Shown here: one piece after another, positions 43,960 through 56,209 of the stretch | Layout: the number at the start of each line of letters is the position of its first letter | Numbering within the stretch: the first letter of the stretch is position 1 | Assembly (NCBI GenBank): GCA_963921935.1 | Contig: OY998181.1 | Coordinates: forward strand, 136,175,423 to 136,239,422 | Source: Galeruca laticollis | Taxonomy: Eukaryota; Arthropoda; Insecta; Coleoptera; Chrysomelidae | Direction: 5' to 3' | DNA length: 64,000 nt | Notes under the pieces: model-generated | Database searches by the model: none | Seen by the model: only the letters and a program-made list of their open reading frames with translations | What the model was told of the DNA's origin: nothing | Position numbers and translations under genes: made by a program

Positions 43960-46900
43960 AATTTGGAATATTAAGAGCCAAAATATAATTTAATTACACA
44001 TTTACGTAGTCACACAGGAGAAAAGCCGTTCAAGTTTGGTATTTGCTTGGAATCTTTATCATGGAAATATAATTTAATTACACATTTACGTAGTCACACA
44101 GGAGAAAAGCCCGTTCAAGTGTGGCATTTGCTTCGAATCTTTATCATAGAAATATAATTTAATTACACATTTACGTGTCAGACAAGAGAAAAGCCGTTCA
44201 AGTGTGTCATTTGCTTGGTATATATTCCATAGAAATGTAGTTTAGTTATACATTTACGTAGTCACACAGGAGAAAAGCCGTTCAAGTGTCGCATTTACTG
44301 GGAATATTTTTCATGGAAATATAGCTAAATTACACATTTGCGTTGTCACACAGGAGAAAAGCCGTTCAAGTGTGACATTTGATTGGTATCTTTTTCATAG
44401 AAATGTAGTTTAATTATACATTTGAGTAGTCACACAGGAGAAAAGCCGTTCAAGTGTCGCTTTTGCTTGGAATGTTTTGCATTGCATTTGTTTAGAATAT
44501 TTTTTATGGAAATATAGCTAAATTACACATATGCGTTGTCACACAGGAGAATAGCCGTTCAAGTGTGACATTTGCTTATTATCTTTTTTATAGAAATGTA
44601 GGTTAATTATACATTTGCGTAGTCACACAGGAGAAAAGCCGTTCAAGTGTCGCATTTTCTTGGATTTTTAGAATATTTTTCATGGAAATATAATTTAATT
44701 GCACTGTTCAAGTGTGCTGGGAATATTTTTTATGGAAATATAGCTAAATTACACATTTGCGATGTCACACAGGAGAAAAGCCATTCAAGTGTCGGATTTT
44801 CTTGGAATATTTTTCATGGAAATATAATTTAATTACATATTTGCGTCGTCACACAGGAGAAAAGCCGTTCAAGTATGAAATTTGGTTGAAATATTTTTCA
44901 TGGAAATGTAGTGTATTTATACATTTGCCTAGTCACATGGGAGAAAATCCGTTCAAGTGTCGCATTTGCTTAGTATGTTTGTCATGGAATATAATTTAAT
45001 TACACCGTTCAAGTGTGACATTTGCTTCGAACATTTTTCATGGAAATATAGTTTAATTACACATTTTTGTTGTCACACAGGAGAAAAGCCGTTCAAGTGT
45101 GACATTTGCCAGGTATCTTTTTCATGGAAGTGTAATTCAATTATACATTTGCGTAGTCACACAGGAGAAAAGCCGTTCAAGTGTCGTATTTGCTTGAAAT
45201 ATTTTTCATGGAAATATAATTCAATTACACCGTTCAAGTGTGACATTTGCTTGGAACATTTTTCGTGGAAATATAGTTTAATTACACATTTGCTTTGTCA
45301 CACAGGAGAAAAGCCGTTCAAGTGTGACATTTGCTTGGTATTTTTTTCGTGGAAATGTAGTATAATTATACATTTACGTAGTCACACGGGAGAAAAGCCG
45401 TTCAAGTGTCGCATTCGCTTGGAATATTTTTCATGGTAATATAATTGAATTACACCGTTCAAGTGTGACATTTGCTTGGAATATTTTTCATGGAAATATA
45501 GTTTAATTACACATTTACGTAGTCACACAGGAGAATAGCCGTTCAATTGTCGCATTTGCTTAGAATATTTTTCAGGGAAATATAATTTAATTACACTGTT
45601 CAAGTGTGACATTTGCTTGGAACATTTTTCATGGAAATATAGTATAATTATACATTTACGTAGTCACACAGGAGAAAAACCATTCAAGTGTCGCATTTGC
45701 TTAGAATATTTTTCGCTGAAATATAATTTAATTACACCGTTCAAGTGTGACATTTGCTTGGAACATTTTTCATGGAAATATAGTTTAATTACACATTTGC
45801 GTTGTCACACAGGGGAAAAGCCGTTCAAGTGTGACATTTGCTTTGTATTTTTTGTATGGGAATGTAGTATAATTATACATTTACGTAGTCACACAGGAGA
45901 AAAACCATGCAAGTGTCGCATTTGCTTGGAATATTTTTCATTTAAATATAATTTAATTACACCGTTCAAGTGTGACATTTGCTTGGAACATTTTTCATGG
46001 AAATATAGTTTAATTACACATTTGCGTTGTCACACAGGGGAAAAGCCGTTCAAGTGTGACATTTGCTTGGTGTTTTTTTCATGGAAATGTAGTATAATTA
46101 TACATTTACGTAGTCACACAGGAGAAAAGCCGTTCAAGTGTCGCATTTGCTTGGAATATTTTTTTTGGAAATATAAGTCAATTACACTGTTCAGTGTGAC
46201 ATTAGCTTGGAATATTTTTCATGGAAATATAGTTTAATTGCACATTTACGTAGTCACACAGGAGAAAAGCCGTTCAAGTGTCGAATTTGCTTGCAATATT
46301 TTTCATGGAAATATAATTCAACTACACCGTTCAAGTGTGACATTTGCTTGGAACATTTTTCGTGGAAATATAGTTTAATTACACATTTGCTTTGTCACAC
46401 AGGAGAAAAGCCGTTCAAGTGTGACATTTGCTTGGTATTTTTTTCATGTAAATGTAGTATAATTATAAATTTACGTAGTCACACAGTAGAAAAGCCGTTC
46501 AAGTGTCGCATTCGCTTGGAATATTTTTCAAGGGAATATAATTTAATTACACCGTTCAAGTGTGACATTTGCTTGGAATATTTTTCATGGGAATATAGTT
46601 TAATTACACATTTACGTAGTCACACAGGAGAAAAGCCGTTCAAGTGTCGAATTTGCTGGGAATATTTTTCACGGAAATATAATTTAATTACACCGTTCAA
46701 GTGTGACATTTGCTTGGTATATTTTTCATGAAAATATAGTTTAATTACACATTTCCGTTGTCACACAGGAGAAAAGCCGTTCAATTGTGACATTTGCTTG
46801 GTATTGTTTTCATGGAAATATAGTTTGATTATACATTTGCGTAGTCACACAGGAGAATAGCCGTTCAATTGTTGCATTTGCTTAGAATATTTTTCATGGT

Positions 46901-48840
46901 AATATAATTTAGTTACACTGTTCAAGTGTGACATTTGTTTGGAACATTTTTCATGGAAATATAGTTTAATTACACATTTGCGTTGTCACACAGGAGAAAA
47001 TCCGTTCAAGTGTGACATTTGCTTGGTATTTTTTTCATGGAAATGTAGTATAATTATACATTTACGTAGTCATACAGGAGAAAAGCCGTTCAAGTGTCGC
47101 ATTTGCTTGGAATATTTTTTTTGGAAATATAAGTCAATTACACTGTACAGTGTGACATTAGCTTGGAATATTTTTCATGGAAATATAGTTTAATTGCACA
47201 TTTACGTAGTCACACAGGAGAAAAGCCGTTCAAGTGTCGAATTTGCTTGCAATATTTTTCATGGAAATATAATTCAACTACACCGTTCAAGTGTGACATT
47301 TGCTTGGAACATTTTTCGTGGAAATATAGTTTAATTACACATTTGCTTTGTCACACAGGAGAAAAGCCGTTCAAGTGTGACATTTGCTTGGTATTTTTTT
47401 CATGTAAATGTAGTATAATTATAAATTTACGTAGTCACACAGTAGAAAAGCCGTTCAAGTGTCGCATTCGCTTGGAATATTTTTCAAGGGAATATAATTT
47501 AATTACACCGTTCAAGTGTGACATTTGCTTGGAATATTTTTCATGGGAATATAGTTTAATTACACATTTACGTAGTCACACAGGAGAAAAGCCGTTCAAG
47601 TGTCGAATTTGCTGGGAATATTTTTCACGGAAATATAATTTAATTACACCGTTCAAGTGTGACATTTGCTTGGTATATTTTTCATGAAAATATAGTTTAA
47701 TTACACATTTCCGTTGTCACACAGGAGAAAAGCCGTTCAATTGTGACATTTGCTTGGTATTGTTTTCATGGAAATATAGTTTGATTATACATTTGCGTAG
47801 TCACACAGGAGAATAGCCGTTCAATTGTCGCATTTGCTTAGAATATTTTTCATGGTAATATAATTTAGTTACACTGTTCAAGTGTGACATTTGTTTGGAA
47901 CATTTTTCATGGAAATATAGTTTAATTACACATTTGCGTTGTCACACAGGAGAAAATCCGTTCAAGTGTGACATTTGCTTGGTATTTTTTTCATGGAAAT
48001 GTAGTATAATTATACATTTACGTAGTCACACAGGAGAAAAGCCATTCAAGTGTCGCATTTTCTTAGAATGTTTTTCGCGGAAATATAATTTAATTACACC
48101 GTTCAAGTGTGACATTTGCTTGGAACATTATGCATGGAAATATAGTTTAATTACACATTTGCGTTGTCACACAGGGGAAAAGCCGTTCAAGTGTGACATT
48201 TGCTTGGTATTTTTTCTATGGAAATGTAGTATAATTATACATTTACGTAGTCACACAGGAGAAAAGCCGATCAAGTGTCGCATGCGCTTGGAATATTTTT
48301 CATGGAAATATAATTTAATTACACCGTTCAAGTGTGACATTTGCTTGGAACATTTTTCATGTAAATATAGTTTAATTACACATTTGCGTTGTCACACAGG
48401 AGAAAAGCCGTTCAAGTGTGACATTTGCTTGGTGTTTTTTTCATGGAAATGTAGTATAATTATACATTTACGTAGTCACACAGGAGAAAAGCCGTTCAAG
48501 TGTCGCATTTGCTTGGAATATTTTTTTTGGAAATATAAGTTAATTACACTGTTCATGAAAATATATTTTAATTACACATTTGCGTTGTCACACAGGAGAA
48601 AAGCCGGTCAAGTGTGACATTTGCTTGGTATTTTTTCATGGAAATGTAGTTTGATAATATATTTGCGTAGTCACACAAGAGAAAAGTCGTTCAAGTGTAG
48701 AATTTGCTTGGAATATTTTTCATGGAAATATAATTTAATTACACCGTTCAAGTGTGACATTTGCTTGGAATATTTTTCATGGAAATATAGTTTAATTACA
48801 CATTTGCGTTGTCACACAGGAGAAATGCCGTTCAAGTGTG
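43960..48840 (+). pseudogene. Decaying C2H2 zinc-finger array with higher-order repeats
   Basis: About fifty finger units follow each other. The full unit is C-x2-C-x12-H-x3-H plus linker HTGEKPFKC (84 bp), e.g. CDICLEHFSWKYSLITHL. In most of the array a three-unit pattern repeats: finger A (CDICLEHF, HLRCH), finger B (CDICLVFFSWKCSIIIHLRSH) and a short unit C (CRICLEYFSWKYNLIT directly followed by PFKC). Unit C lacks the His pair and the linker. 84+84+57 gives 225 bp, the spacing seen between the PFKC joints at 45004, 45229 and 45454. The first 1 kb is riddled with stops. Open pieces of 84-240 codons lie at 44957-45439, 45617-46237, 46207-46731, 47163-47687 and 47895-48617. No N-terminal domain or promoter is visible. 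Confidence 0.85.
46070..48000 (+). repeat. Recent 956-bp tandem duplication inside the finger array
   Basis: Sequence from about 46070 to 47025 recurs with an offset of 956 bp. The 174-codon open frames at 46207-46731 and 47163-47687 encode identical proteins, including private changes such as INLRSHTVEKPF and CRICWEYFSRKYN. Only a few base changes are seen (for instance near 46195/47151 and 46877/47833). Confidence 0.9.
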
Positions 48841-48844
48841 CTTG

Positions 48845-49368
48845 CAGTCTGAGTTGTCACAAACGCTTTGGAGAATTTTTCAATTATAATTTGGTTGTGA
48901 TTTGTTTGAGTCCCATTGTGGGTGCCTATTGTTTAGATCACCCATTATGAGTAATTTATTGTGTGTGAGTCAGGTTAAAAAAGTCAGTCTCGTGTAATGT
49001 GTTTTGTGGTGGGGAATAAACGCCAATAAGTTTGAGTCGATTTTCGACTAGTATCGAGATGTGCTCAATGGACGATCTGTTTTGTTGTAATAATCGGATG
49101 TTGATGCCTTTCTTGATAAGTACAGCGATACCACCACCTTTGACATCTGAGGAGCGGTCCTCTCTGAATAGACGATAATTGGGATCGTTGAAATGAATTT
49201 TATTATGTGGTTTTAGGAAAGTCTCGATTAAAAAGAAGATATCAGGAATCTGAGAAAATGTCTGATAATGTGGAATTTATCTGAAACTCCTCCAATGTTA
49301 CAGAACATTATTTTGAGTGTTGTCTCGTTCATATATACCGTGTTTTTACTTACCCCTTTATATGTCAT
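48845..49368 (-). pseudogene. LINE ORF2, truncated endonuclease domain
   Basis: Starting at ATG 49368, TTLKIMFCNIGGVSDKFHII corresponds to the first strand of the APE-type endonuclease (I.FCNIxG). Later pieces in shifting frames are DVKGGGIAVLIKKGINIRLL, ISILVENRLKLIGVYSPP and LLIMGDLNNRHPQWDSN, which hold the usual GDxNxxHxxW motif. Coding ends at the junction with the finger array, before the reverse transcriptase. Confidence 0.7.
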
Positions 49369-51611
49369 AGTCGTCCAGTGAGAGGATAAAGTCGTTGTAT
49401 ACCATTACTTTCTCGATTTTGGTTTTTGCCGTCCTCATGGCTGCTGTGAGATCCGATACTGCCCTGGTTAGCTCTCGGATGTTTACCAGTGAGTTCGGGT
49501 CCTTAAATATACTATTTAAATGATTGAACCCTTCTATTTGCTGGTTAGAGGTGGTCGTAGACGTGGTTGATTGTTGGGTTGTAGGCCTGGCCGGTGCTCT
49601 GGAGCGCAGTAGGCTTGGGAAGTTTTCTGTGGTTGGTTGTTGTAGCTCGGTTGCTGTTGTTTGTTGCCCCATGCGTTGGTTGTCGGCAGTGGTGCGTCTA
49701 TATATTTTGTTTGCGGTTTGTTTGTTGAATTTTTCATTTTTCTCTCTTTCGCCCATGTGCGTCTCTGTACGTATATTGGACAAATTTGTGCGTTGGCCGG
49801 GTGGTTTCCACCGCAGATTGCACATTTTGCAGGGCTGATTTGTCTTTCATACACTCAGGTGTGAAGTGCGATCCTGCGCACTCAGGCACTTTGGCGTGCG
49901 GCCACAGTTTGAGGTGGCGTGGCATTGGATTATGGGTTTGGTGGATCTGCGGAGTTCACATGTAATACTGGTGTATTGTATTGTCCTCGCATTTTTTGTG
50001 AGATGGTCTAGTGTAGTTTTCGAGTTTGTTACTACTAGGTACAATGGCCTGCCTTTTGCCGTCATGCGGTAGATGGTTTTGATTTCGAGTTTGTATATTT
50101 CACTTAATTCTTTTTCTTCTGTTAGTCCACGTAGTAAAAATGCGTGAGTTTTATCTTCTTTAAGGGTGTATATGTGGAAAGGTGCTTTTTCTGTTTAAAG
50201 TGCTTTTTTTATGTTTTCGAAATCATCGGTAGACTTAGTGAACGCAATCATTGAGTTTGCCGTGTATTTTACTTCGAACGGTTGCTTCATATCCTCTTTT
50301 AGTCGTGTGATCATGGCTTTATGAGCGTCTACTCTGCCATCGATTATTATTTGAAGGAAACATTTGGTGACATTTTGCGTAGTATGATTTGATGTTTTTT
50401 TTGCGGCTACCGCTTCTTCGATCTCTTTCTCGTCTGAGGTCGAGACTAATCTTATCGGCCTGAATTTTCTTTCTTTTCTATTTTTTATTATTGTTTTGGG
50501 TTCGTCATTTTCTGAGAATTTTGTAAGTGAGTCGTATTTATTCGACAATTGTATTTCCTCGTTTTGTTTCCTTAATTTTATAAGTTGTTGGTAACCTGTA
50601 GTTTTTCTTGGGAACGTGTAATTTTCAGGTGGGGATGCGTCTATAGCTTCCATAGGCTCCGGCATTTGTGGTACTACGGTTATCTTATTTAAGGCTGTAT
50701 CAATTTCTGAGTTGTTGCTTCTTTTGTTTGCGAAATTCAATGGCCTGCTGACTATCTTTTTGCCGCTGTTTAATTTAGTGTATCACCACTCAGGTGAACG
50801 CGTCATTAGATTTTGTCGAAGTTTGGTTGGTTGGTGTAGAGTTGTTAAACCTCTCCTCTTCCATCATGTCGTTCCATGATTTGTTGGGGTTAGCGTGTAT
50901 TTGCACCATGGTCGTTTTATGGGCGTGGTTATCGTTAGCGTCCTCGTCCGATGAATTGCTATTTTTATCCGGTGGTTTACGATTTTCCATGTTAATTGTG
51001 TTGGTGTGTTTCCGACCATCACTAGTATTTATGTTATGAGTGATTTTAATTGATTTATTAATAGTTTTTTCTGAAATATTATGAGATTTTCCCGGATCCG
51101 CGCACTTTTGACTGTATTTTTACTAAAACCTGAGAAGTCTATCGATGGCGCGGTGGTTTTTATAGTCGTGAAGTCTTTCGCGTCACATGATTTAAAGTTC
51201 ACTAATTGGTTTTTATTGTTATTTAGTACATTTGTACTTACCTATTGTTTTTCCGGTGTTTCACCTATTTTAATCCCTGTCAGGTGCACTTTTTCAGGGA
51301 TAAAAGTATTATTAAAATTATTTCTGTCCTTATAGTATCTATTTACACTATCACTAACACTTTGTATAATTGTATTTGAGTTTATTTTGGTTTTTATTAG
51401 CTGTGCAGGCTTACTACGCACTTGTTGTGTGATTATCGTTTTTTTTGTTTTTCCGGGAAACCACTGAATGTTTATTATTTACTCGAACACTAGCCACTTT
51501 CCCGCTTATACATTTTTGGCTAGTTGCCTTGAAATGTATCGGCAGTATTATTATCGCGTCGGTTTTGGTTTTTATTATTTTAACAGTTTTATCATCCTTG
51601 GAGGACTGCAC
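49358..51611 (-). pseudogene. LINE ORF1 (gag-like, PRE_C2HC and zinc knuckles)
   Basis: The frame starts near ATG 51611 and is polar and Lys/Asn-rich. The middle reads KCFLQIIIDGRVDAHKAMIT, then THAFLLRGLTEEKELSEIYK and GRPLYLVVTNSKTTLDHLTK, which fit the PRE_C2HC region. IQCHATSNCGRTPKC, CMKDKS and SPAKCAICGGNHPANAQIC supply knuckle motifs, split between two frames near 49860-49930. A Gln/Pro/Asn-rich tail ends at TAA 49358. ORF2 opens at ATG 49368, so the two ORFs overlap by 11 nt. At least four stops or shifts are present. Confidence 0.75.
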
Positions 51612-51911
51612 TTGATGTATTGTCTGGTCTGTACGCGACAGTTTTCATTAAATTTTACTATTACGTTCACTTATGTAGTAATAGTAAAACAACCACGTGC
51701 ACAAACGCTTGTGTTCTACGATTACCGTTTTTCGTGTCCTGACACACGACCGTACTCGGTGAAAGCTGGAACAAGAGTGGCACTGAAAAGTTTTTAGAGA
51801 TGATCAAATATTTGTTAGTACAATGTAAATATTAGCTGAATTTATTACAGCTCTGAGACTAGAATAGATAAAAATTTTAATCAAGCAGAATAACAAGTAC
51901 TTTAACTAATA

Positions 51912-52403
51912 TCAAGTAAAGCTCTTCAAAAAAGGAGGCACTTCTGTCTTCTCACTCCCTGTTATGTTTTGGTAATTGACAAAATTTACGTAAGACTTTG
52001 TCAGATTAGCAAATCTTTGCCCGCACCTTTCGCCAGCACTGTCACCAAGACAGTAATTCTGATTTTCAATTGCAATTTGGTGCCAAATCTCGGTTTTATT
52101 CGTTTTTCTGTCATCAAATTGTGCAGCAAATTTTTCTCTCAATCTTGAAAGAAAAGTTGTTGCATCTAAGTTAGTTTTTGTTGGTGTCTTTTTGCTCCAA
52201 ATTATTTCAGCTTGGGTTTCAATTTGACCATTTTTATCAGTGGGGTGTGATACTCCGAGACGATGGCCTGCTTTGTGACAATCACTAACATTTGTGCTAG
52301 ACTCCTCGGTGTCCATTATGTACTGGCAATGAACATAGTTTTCTTTCAAGTAACTGTATGCTAAGTCTAGATCTACAAATTTTAATATAGTATTAAAGTT
52401 CAT
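51912..52403 (-). CDS. Myb/SANT-like DNA-binding ORF, 163 aa
   Basis: One open frame. From about residue 66, AEIIWSKKTPTKTNLDATTF, NKTEIWHQIAIENQNYC, AGERCGQRFANLTKSYVNFV and KTEVPPFL form the trihelix pattern (W...L...W..IA...........C..(K/R)W.NL...Y). The second Trp is changed to Phe. It likely supplied DNA binding for a Harbinger-type element; H5 transposase lies 650 bp to the right on the other strand. The frame closes just after PPFL, where related proteins continue, so a C-terminal exon may be missing. The ATG near residue 30 is an alternative start. Confidence 0.5.
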   Translation of the reverse strand: MNFNTILKFVDLDLAYSYLKENYVHCQYIMDTEESSTNVSDCHKAGHRLGVSHPTDKNGQIETQAEIIWSKKTPTKTNLDATTFLSRLREKFAAQFDDRKTNKTEIWHQIAIENQNYCLGDSAGERCGQRFANLTKSYVNFVNYQNITGSEKTEVPPFLKSFT

Positions 52404-53089
52404 ATAATACTATCAGAAAAATAACGTATTAATAAGACTGTAACCATAATAAACAAAAAAAAATCACCATTTAAAAGAGAAGCTGCGGTTGATACATTAT
52501 CTACTATTACTTATACGCCCTGTATGTTATAATTTAGGACAATCTGATATTTTTCTGCCCCTTCCATTTTTACAGTCGCTATAAGAATATTTTTTTAATT
52601 AATCAAAACACTACGTAAACAGTATTATAACCTATAAGCATTTAATGCAAAACAAATCTAGGAAAGGGGATACCAAAACAGCTCCAGACCTGAGTAAGTA
52701 CCGGTTATAACAAATGTCAAATGATGACGTCATAAAGAGCGCAACAGTGACGACATATCGAATAACCAGTGATAACTAAAATCGCTTTAAAGTAATAGGT
52801 GAATACCAATTATTAAAAGTTATAACCGGTTGTTTGCTTTAAAACGGTTATAGCTAACTTAGAAATAAGGTAGAAGTCCCATGCATCCGTTTTCCGATGG
52901 TACGATGATCCGATAGATTTCCTATTGGACGAAATTTTTGGCGCCAATATTCATCCGATACTTTTAAGAATTCGTACGACGTCGGATAAAGTTGAATTTA
53001 TTGCAACTTCTGTCCGATATCGTATTATTATAATATTTTTGATAGTGAATTGTATTGTGTTTGTGGTTTGGATTGGAATTACGGAATAA

Positions 53090-54690
53090 TGGATAATCCT
53101 CAGCTACAAATTCATCAGCATTATATGCGGAATGTAAAAAACATATTACTTTTATCTCTTTTCTTAATCTTACAAAAATATAGGAGAAAGAGATCTCAAA
53201 GACCATGCAGATTTTGGATTAGATATATTTTTGAAAATCGGAAGCATGAAGGAGCTTACCACACTTTACTCAATGAGATGAGGCTCATGGATCGGGACAA
53301 ATATTTTAATTATTTAAGAATGTCGAGTGATACATTTAAAAAATTATTGAACAACAACGTTGTACTGTGTTCGTGAGCCAATATCTTCTAGAGAACGACA
53401 TTAAGGTAACTTTGTACATGGAATTCTTACTATGAGTAGTTTTATCTAAAAAATGTTTTCTTTAAGTACCTTGCTAGCGGAAACAGTATGATTCCTGTCA
53501 GTTATGCATTTCTTATTGCTCACAATACAGTATAAAAAATAATTAAAGAGACGTGTGATGTAATTTGGGAATGCCTAAACAGTGCTGCCCTACTTGAACC
53601 AAGTCAGAAAGCTTGGTTACATATTGCTCAAGATTTTCAACATTGTGTTAGTGCAATTGATGAAAAGCACATAATAATACAGGTAGTCCGATTAACTTAG
53701 GTCTGCTTATTATTCCTTCTTTTATCTTCAACATAATATATACTTAATTTCATTAGTAACACAACATATTTTATAGACTCCCCCAAAAGCAGATTCAACA
53801 TATTATAACTATAAACGTACACATAGTATTGTTTTATTAGCACTATGTGATGCTAACTACAAATTTACTCTGGTTTTGAAGGTCGACATAGTAGTGATGG
53901 AGTCATATTTGAAAACAGTCCTATTGGAAAACGTTTTCTTGCTCCACTTGAATTGGGTCAACTCAAAGAGTTTATCAATTACTACATTTGCTCAACAGGT
54001 ATAATGCGCCCTTACCCAGATCACAGTTTAAAGCTTAACAGAAGCAGTTAGCTCACTCTACCGATTTTTGTGTTACAATATCTCACCCATACACACTCAT
54101 GGGAACCAACTTCCCGTTGCGCAGAAAGTTTGTTATTTTTTAAACACACTTGTCAGATATTTTATTGTATCAATTGGATACGCCCCTAAGCGCGTGGGTT
54201 ACAATTTTCGGTTGCGCAGTGGAAAATTTGAACCATGCACATCAAAGACGCCGACATCGAGTGAGCCAACTGCTTCTGTTAAGCTTTAAACTGTGCCCAG
54301 ATCGATTTTTATTACAGATTAAACGTTCTTTCAATTGCAGGTACGTCTTACTTTTTGTTAATTTTGATTGTTATTCATTCCAGTACATAAATTTGCCTTA
54401 AATATGTGTATATACAATATTGATATACTTACGTTTCAGATTATCTAGAGCACATAGAAAACACCTTTGGAATTTTAGCGTCAAGGTAGCGCGCACATCT
54501 AGGAAGCGTATCATAGCCTGCGAATCTACTGTAGTAGCTATAGTGAAAATTACAGTTTGTCTTCTTAACTTTTTATTGAAATCAGGAGACTACTATTGAT
54601 CGAGAGACTGAAGAAGAGGAAGAAATGGTAGAAGGTGACTGGAGGAATTATTCAAGCAACTACTCGGTCACATTTCAATGCAATAAATAA
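53090..54690 (+). pseudogene. PIF/Harbinger H5 transposase
   Basis: The first part (ATG 53090) reads CRFWIRYIFENRKHEGAYHT, LLNEMRLMDRDKYFNYLRMS and SDTFKKLL. Then in other frames come TCDVIWECLNSAALLEPSQK, WLHIAQDFQHCVSAIDEKH (the DGKH motif reads DEKH), an intron ending near 53776, TYYNYKRTHSIVLLALCDAN (second Asp) and, near 54440, EHIENTFGILASR (Glu). Parts between are replaced by unrelated sequence (about 54000-54430). Many stops are present, so it is long dead. Confidence 0.7.
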
Positions 54691-54873
54691 AAATAGGTAC
54701 CACTTTTACTTTATGATTTTACATTATATTAAAGTAATTCATAAAATAAATAAACCTTCAATTTATGTTATCATTTTTTGTTTTGATTAAGTATATCAGC
54801 AAATGATTTACGTTTGTATTTATCTTAGAAATTAAAACAGTATGTTAACTATTCACGATATATTTATTATTAA

Positions 54874-55560
54874 CTATAAAAAATCTTTCGCACCTTCATA
54901 TGCTACGTATAGAAGTTTAATTTCCAAAGCAGTACGGGTATTTTGAGGCATCTGGCTCAACATTTTAAATATCCTGATACAGATGGAGTTCACTGAGGGA
55001 GCTAAGGCTTCTGTAAGAGGCGCATTAATTTTATTTAGCATTTCGAGAATGGCAGACTCCATTTTCTGACAGGGGATCTCATATCGTTTTTTCTGGAAAC
55101 AGGCGTTTGTTCATTTCTGGAAACAGGCATTTGTTCCTCTGACTCGTCAAGTAAGGAATTTGCAGGAGATGTCAGCGGAGAAGAGACAATGCTGATAATG
55201 GGAGATTTAATGTTTGATGTTGGTGGTTTGTAACTGATGAAATCATTTAAAAATGTCATTAGGTAAAAAACTCCCACTTTTTCTTCTTCTTCGCACCAGA
55301 CTTACTGCCCCTTTTAACCTCATATATGTGTCTCTTTTTGATCAAAAACTTGACTGAAAACTGGGGATTATTACCAAATTCTTCATGAATTTGCAATTAT
55401 GCATTATCCCTTATGGTCTTTGACCTCTCTTTATTGGTAATCTCGAATCACATAAGGGTGGCGTCGCCATAACACAATTTATAAGCAGTTTTTCCACTGT
55501 TGTTATAGTTTCATTATCGACAGGTATTTTCTGGATGTCATCAAGAACCTACAATTAAAA
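54874..55560 (-). pseudogene. MADF-type partner gene near H5
   Basis: Minus-strand pieces: LINCVMATPPLCDSRLPIK and, after a shift, ERSKTIRDNA-like sequence, a basic linker (KKKKKWEFF), SIVSSPLTSPANSLLDESEE, and an imperfect repeat (MPVSRNEQTPVSRK). The C-terminal helix MESAILEMLNKINAPLTEAL ends in IKLLYVAYEG near 54890. This fits MADF domain, linker and BESS-like tail. Frameshifts near 55440 and 55260 and a stop make it a pseudogene. It lies wholly to one side of the H5 transposase, unlike H2 and H6. Confidence 0.5.
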
Positions 55561-55564
55561 AGAA

Positions 55565-55930
55565 ATTTTATATTTAAGGTAGCATCGAGGAATGTGACGC
55601 ACGTTTTGAAATCTATCAATTTCTCAGTTATTACCTACTAGTTTTTCATGCTCATTGAATTTTTATTTACCTACAACCTTATTGTATCATAAGCAGGGAA
55701 TATAGGTGATTCTGATTGTGCTAACTAGTATTAATTAAATTGGTTATGAAAGTTGAATTTTGCGTCATATTTCCAATGGGGTTGGGAATATGACGCTTGA
55801 AGGGTTGGAGATATATTGCTTATGGTAATTTACATATCGTCGGTAAAGAAAATAAAAAACATCATTTTTCAAAATAGTGTAATATTCCGATGAAAAACTT
55901 ATAGAATGACAAACAATTAAAGTACTGTAA
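55565..55930. other. No recognised gene
   Basis: AT-rich sequence with no open frame or repeat that I recognise. Confidence 0.35.
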
Positions 55931-55934
55931 TGGT

Positions 55935-56205
55935 TGTAGGAAAATTACTTGAAATGTGAAGTGGCCACGACGTACTATTGGAGATAACAGTATTTTTTTA
56001 ATACTCCTCATTTGTATTGTTGATTCGTCTTTTGCTTGGGGAAAAATAAACTGTAATTTTCATCTCTTTATAAAATTAACAGTGACGTCTTGACCATCGC
56101 ATTTCGTAACAACACCAACATAGTACAGCGGCTCCACCTTTCTCACAAACTCTACGAGAACGTATTCGTCAACATTAGCGCTTTCTGTTTGTAAATATAA
56201 CACTT
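55935..56205 (-). pseudogene. Transposase-tail-like fragment
   Basis: From 56205 leftward: DEYVLVEFVRKVEPLYYVGV, VTKCDGQDVTVNFIKR, then after a stop and shift KLQFIFPQAKDESTI and SPIVRRGHFTF. I recognise the order YVLVxF..K....YVGxV......VxFxRK...F.FP...D.....I.....P...R....F as the C-terminal domain of multi-copy insect proteins, often joined to pogo/jerky-like transposases. Only this domain remains. The first 40 residues are intact, the rest is broken. Confidence 0.4.
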
Positions 56206-56209
56206 ACAT

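Larger units (their letters stand above)
48845..51795 (-). mobile_element. Jockey-type LINE: leader, ORF1 and start of ORF2
   Basis: The element reads leftward from a likely 5' end near 51795 (inward CAGTGCCACTCTTG). ORF1 follows, then the first ~170 codons of ORF2 with the endonuclease domain, and the element ends abruptly at about 48845 against the zinc-finger array. LINE copies normally lose their 5' part; here the 5' part is kept and the reverse transcriptase is lost, so a later deletion or rearrangement must have removed it. Confidence 0.75.

Noticed and set aside
44000..48840. CRISPR-like array, suggested by regular repeats
   Set aside because: The repeats are coding zinc-finger units with conserved Cys, His and linker codons and no unique spacers.
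49524..50072. Several 60-100-codon plus-strand frames
   Set aside because: They are antisense shadows of the LINE ORF1, whose zinc-knuckle motifs are on the minus strand.
52680..52860. Repeated ACCGGTTATA-type motifs and a TGACGTCA site as possible element end or regulatory cluster
   Set aside because: I could not find a matching opposite end, target duplication or promoter context.
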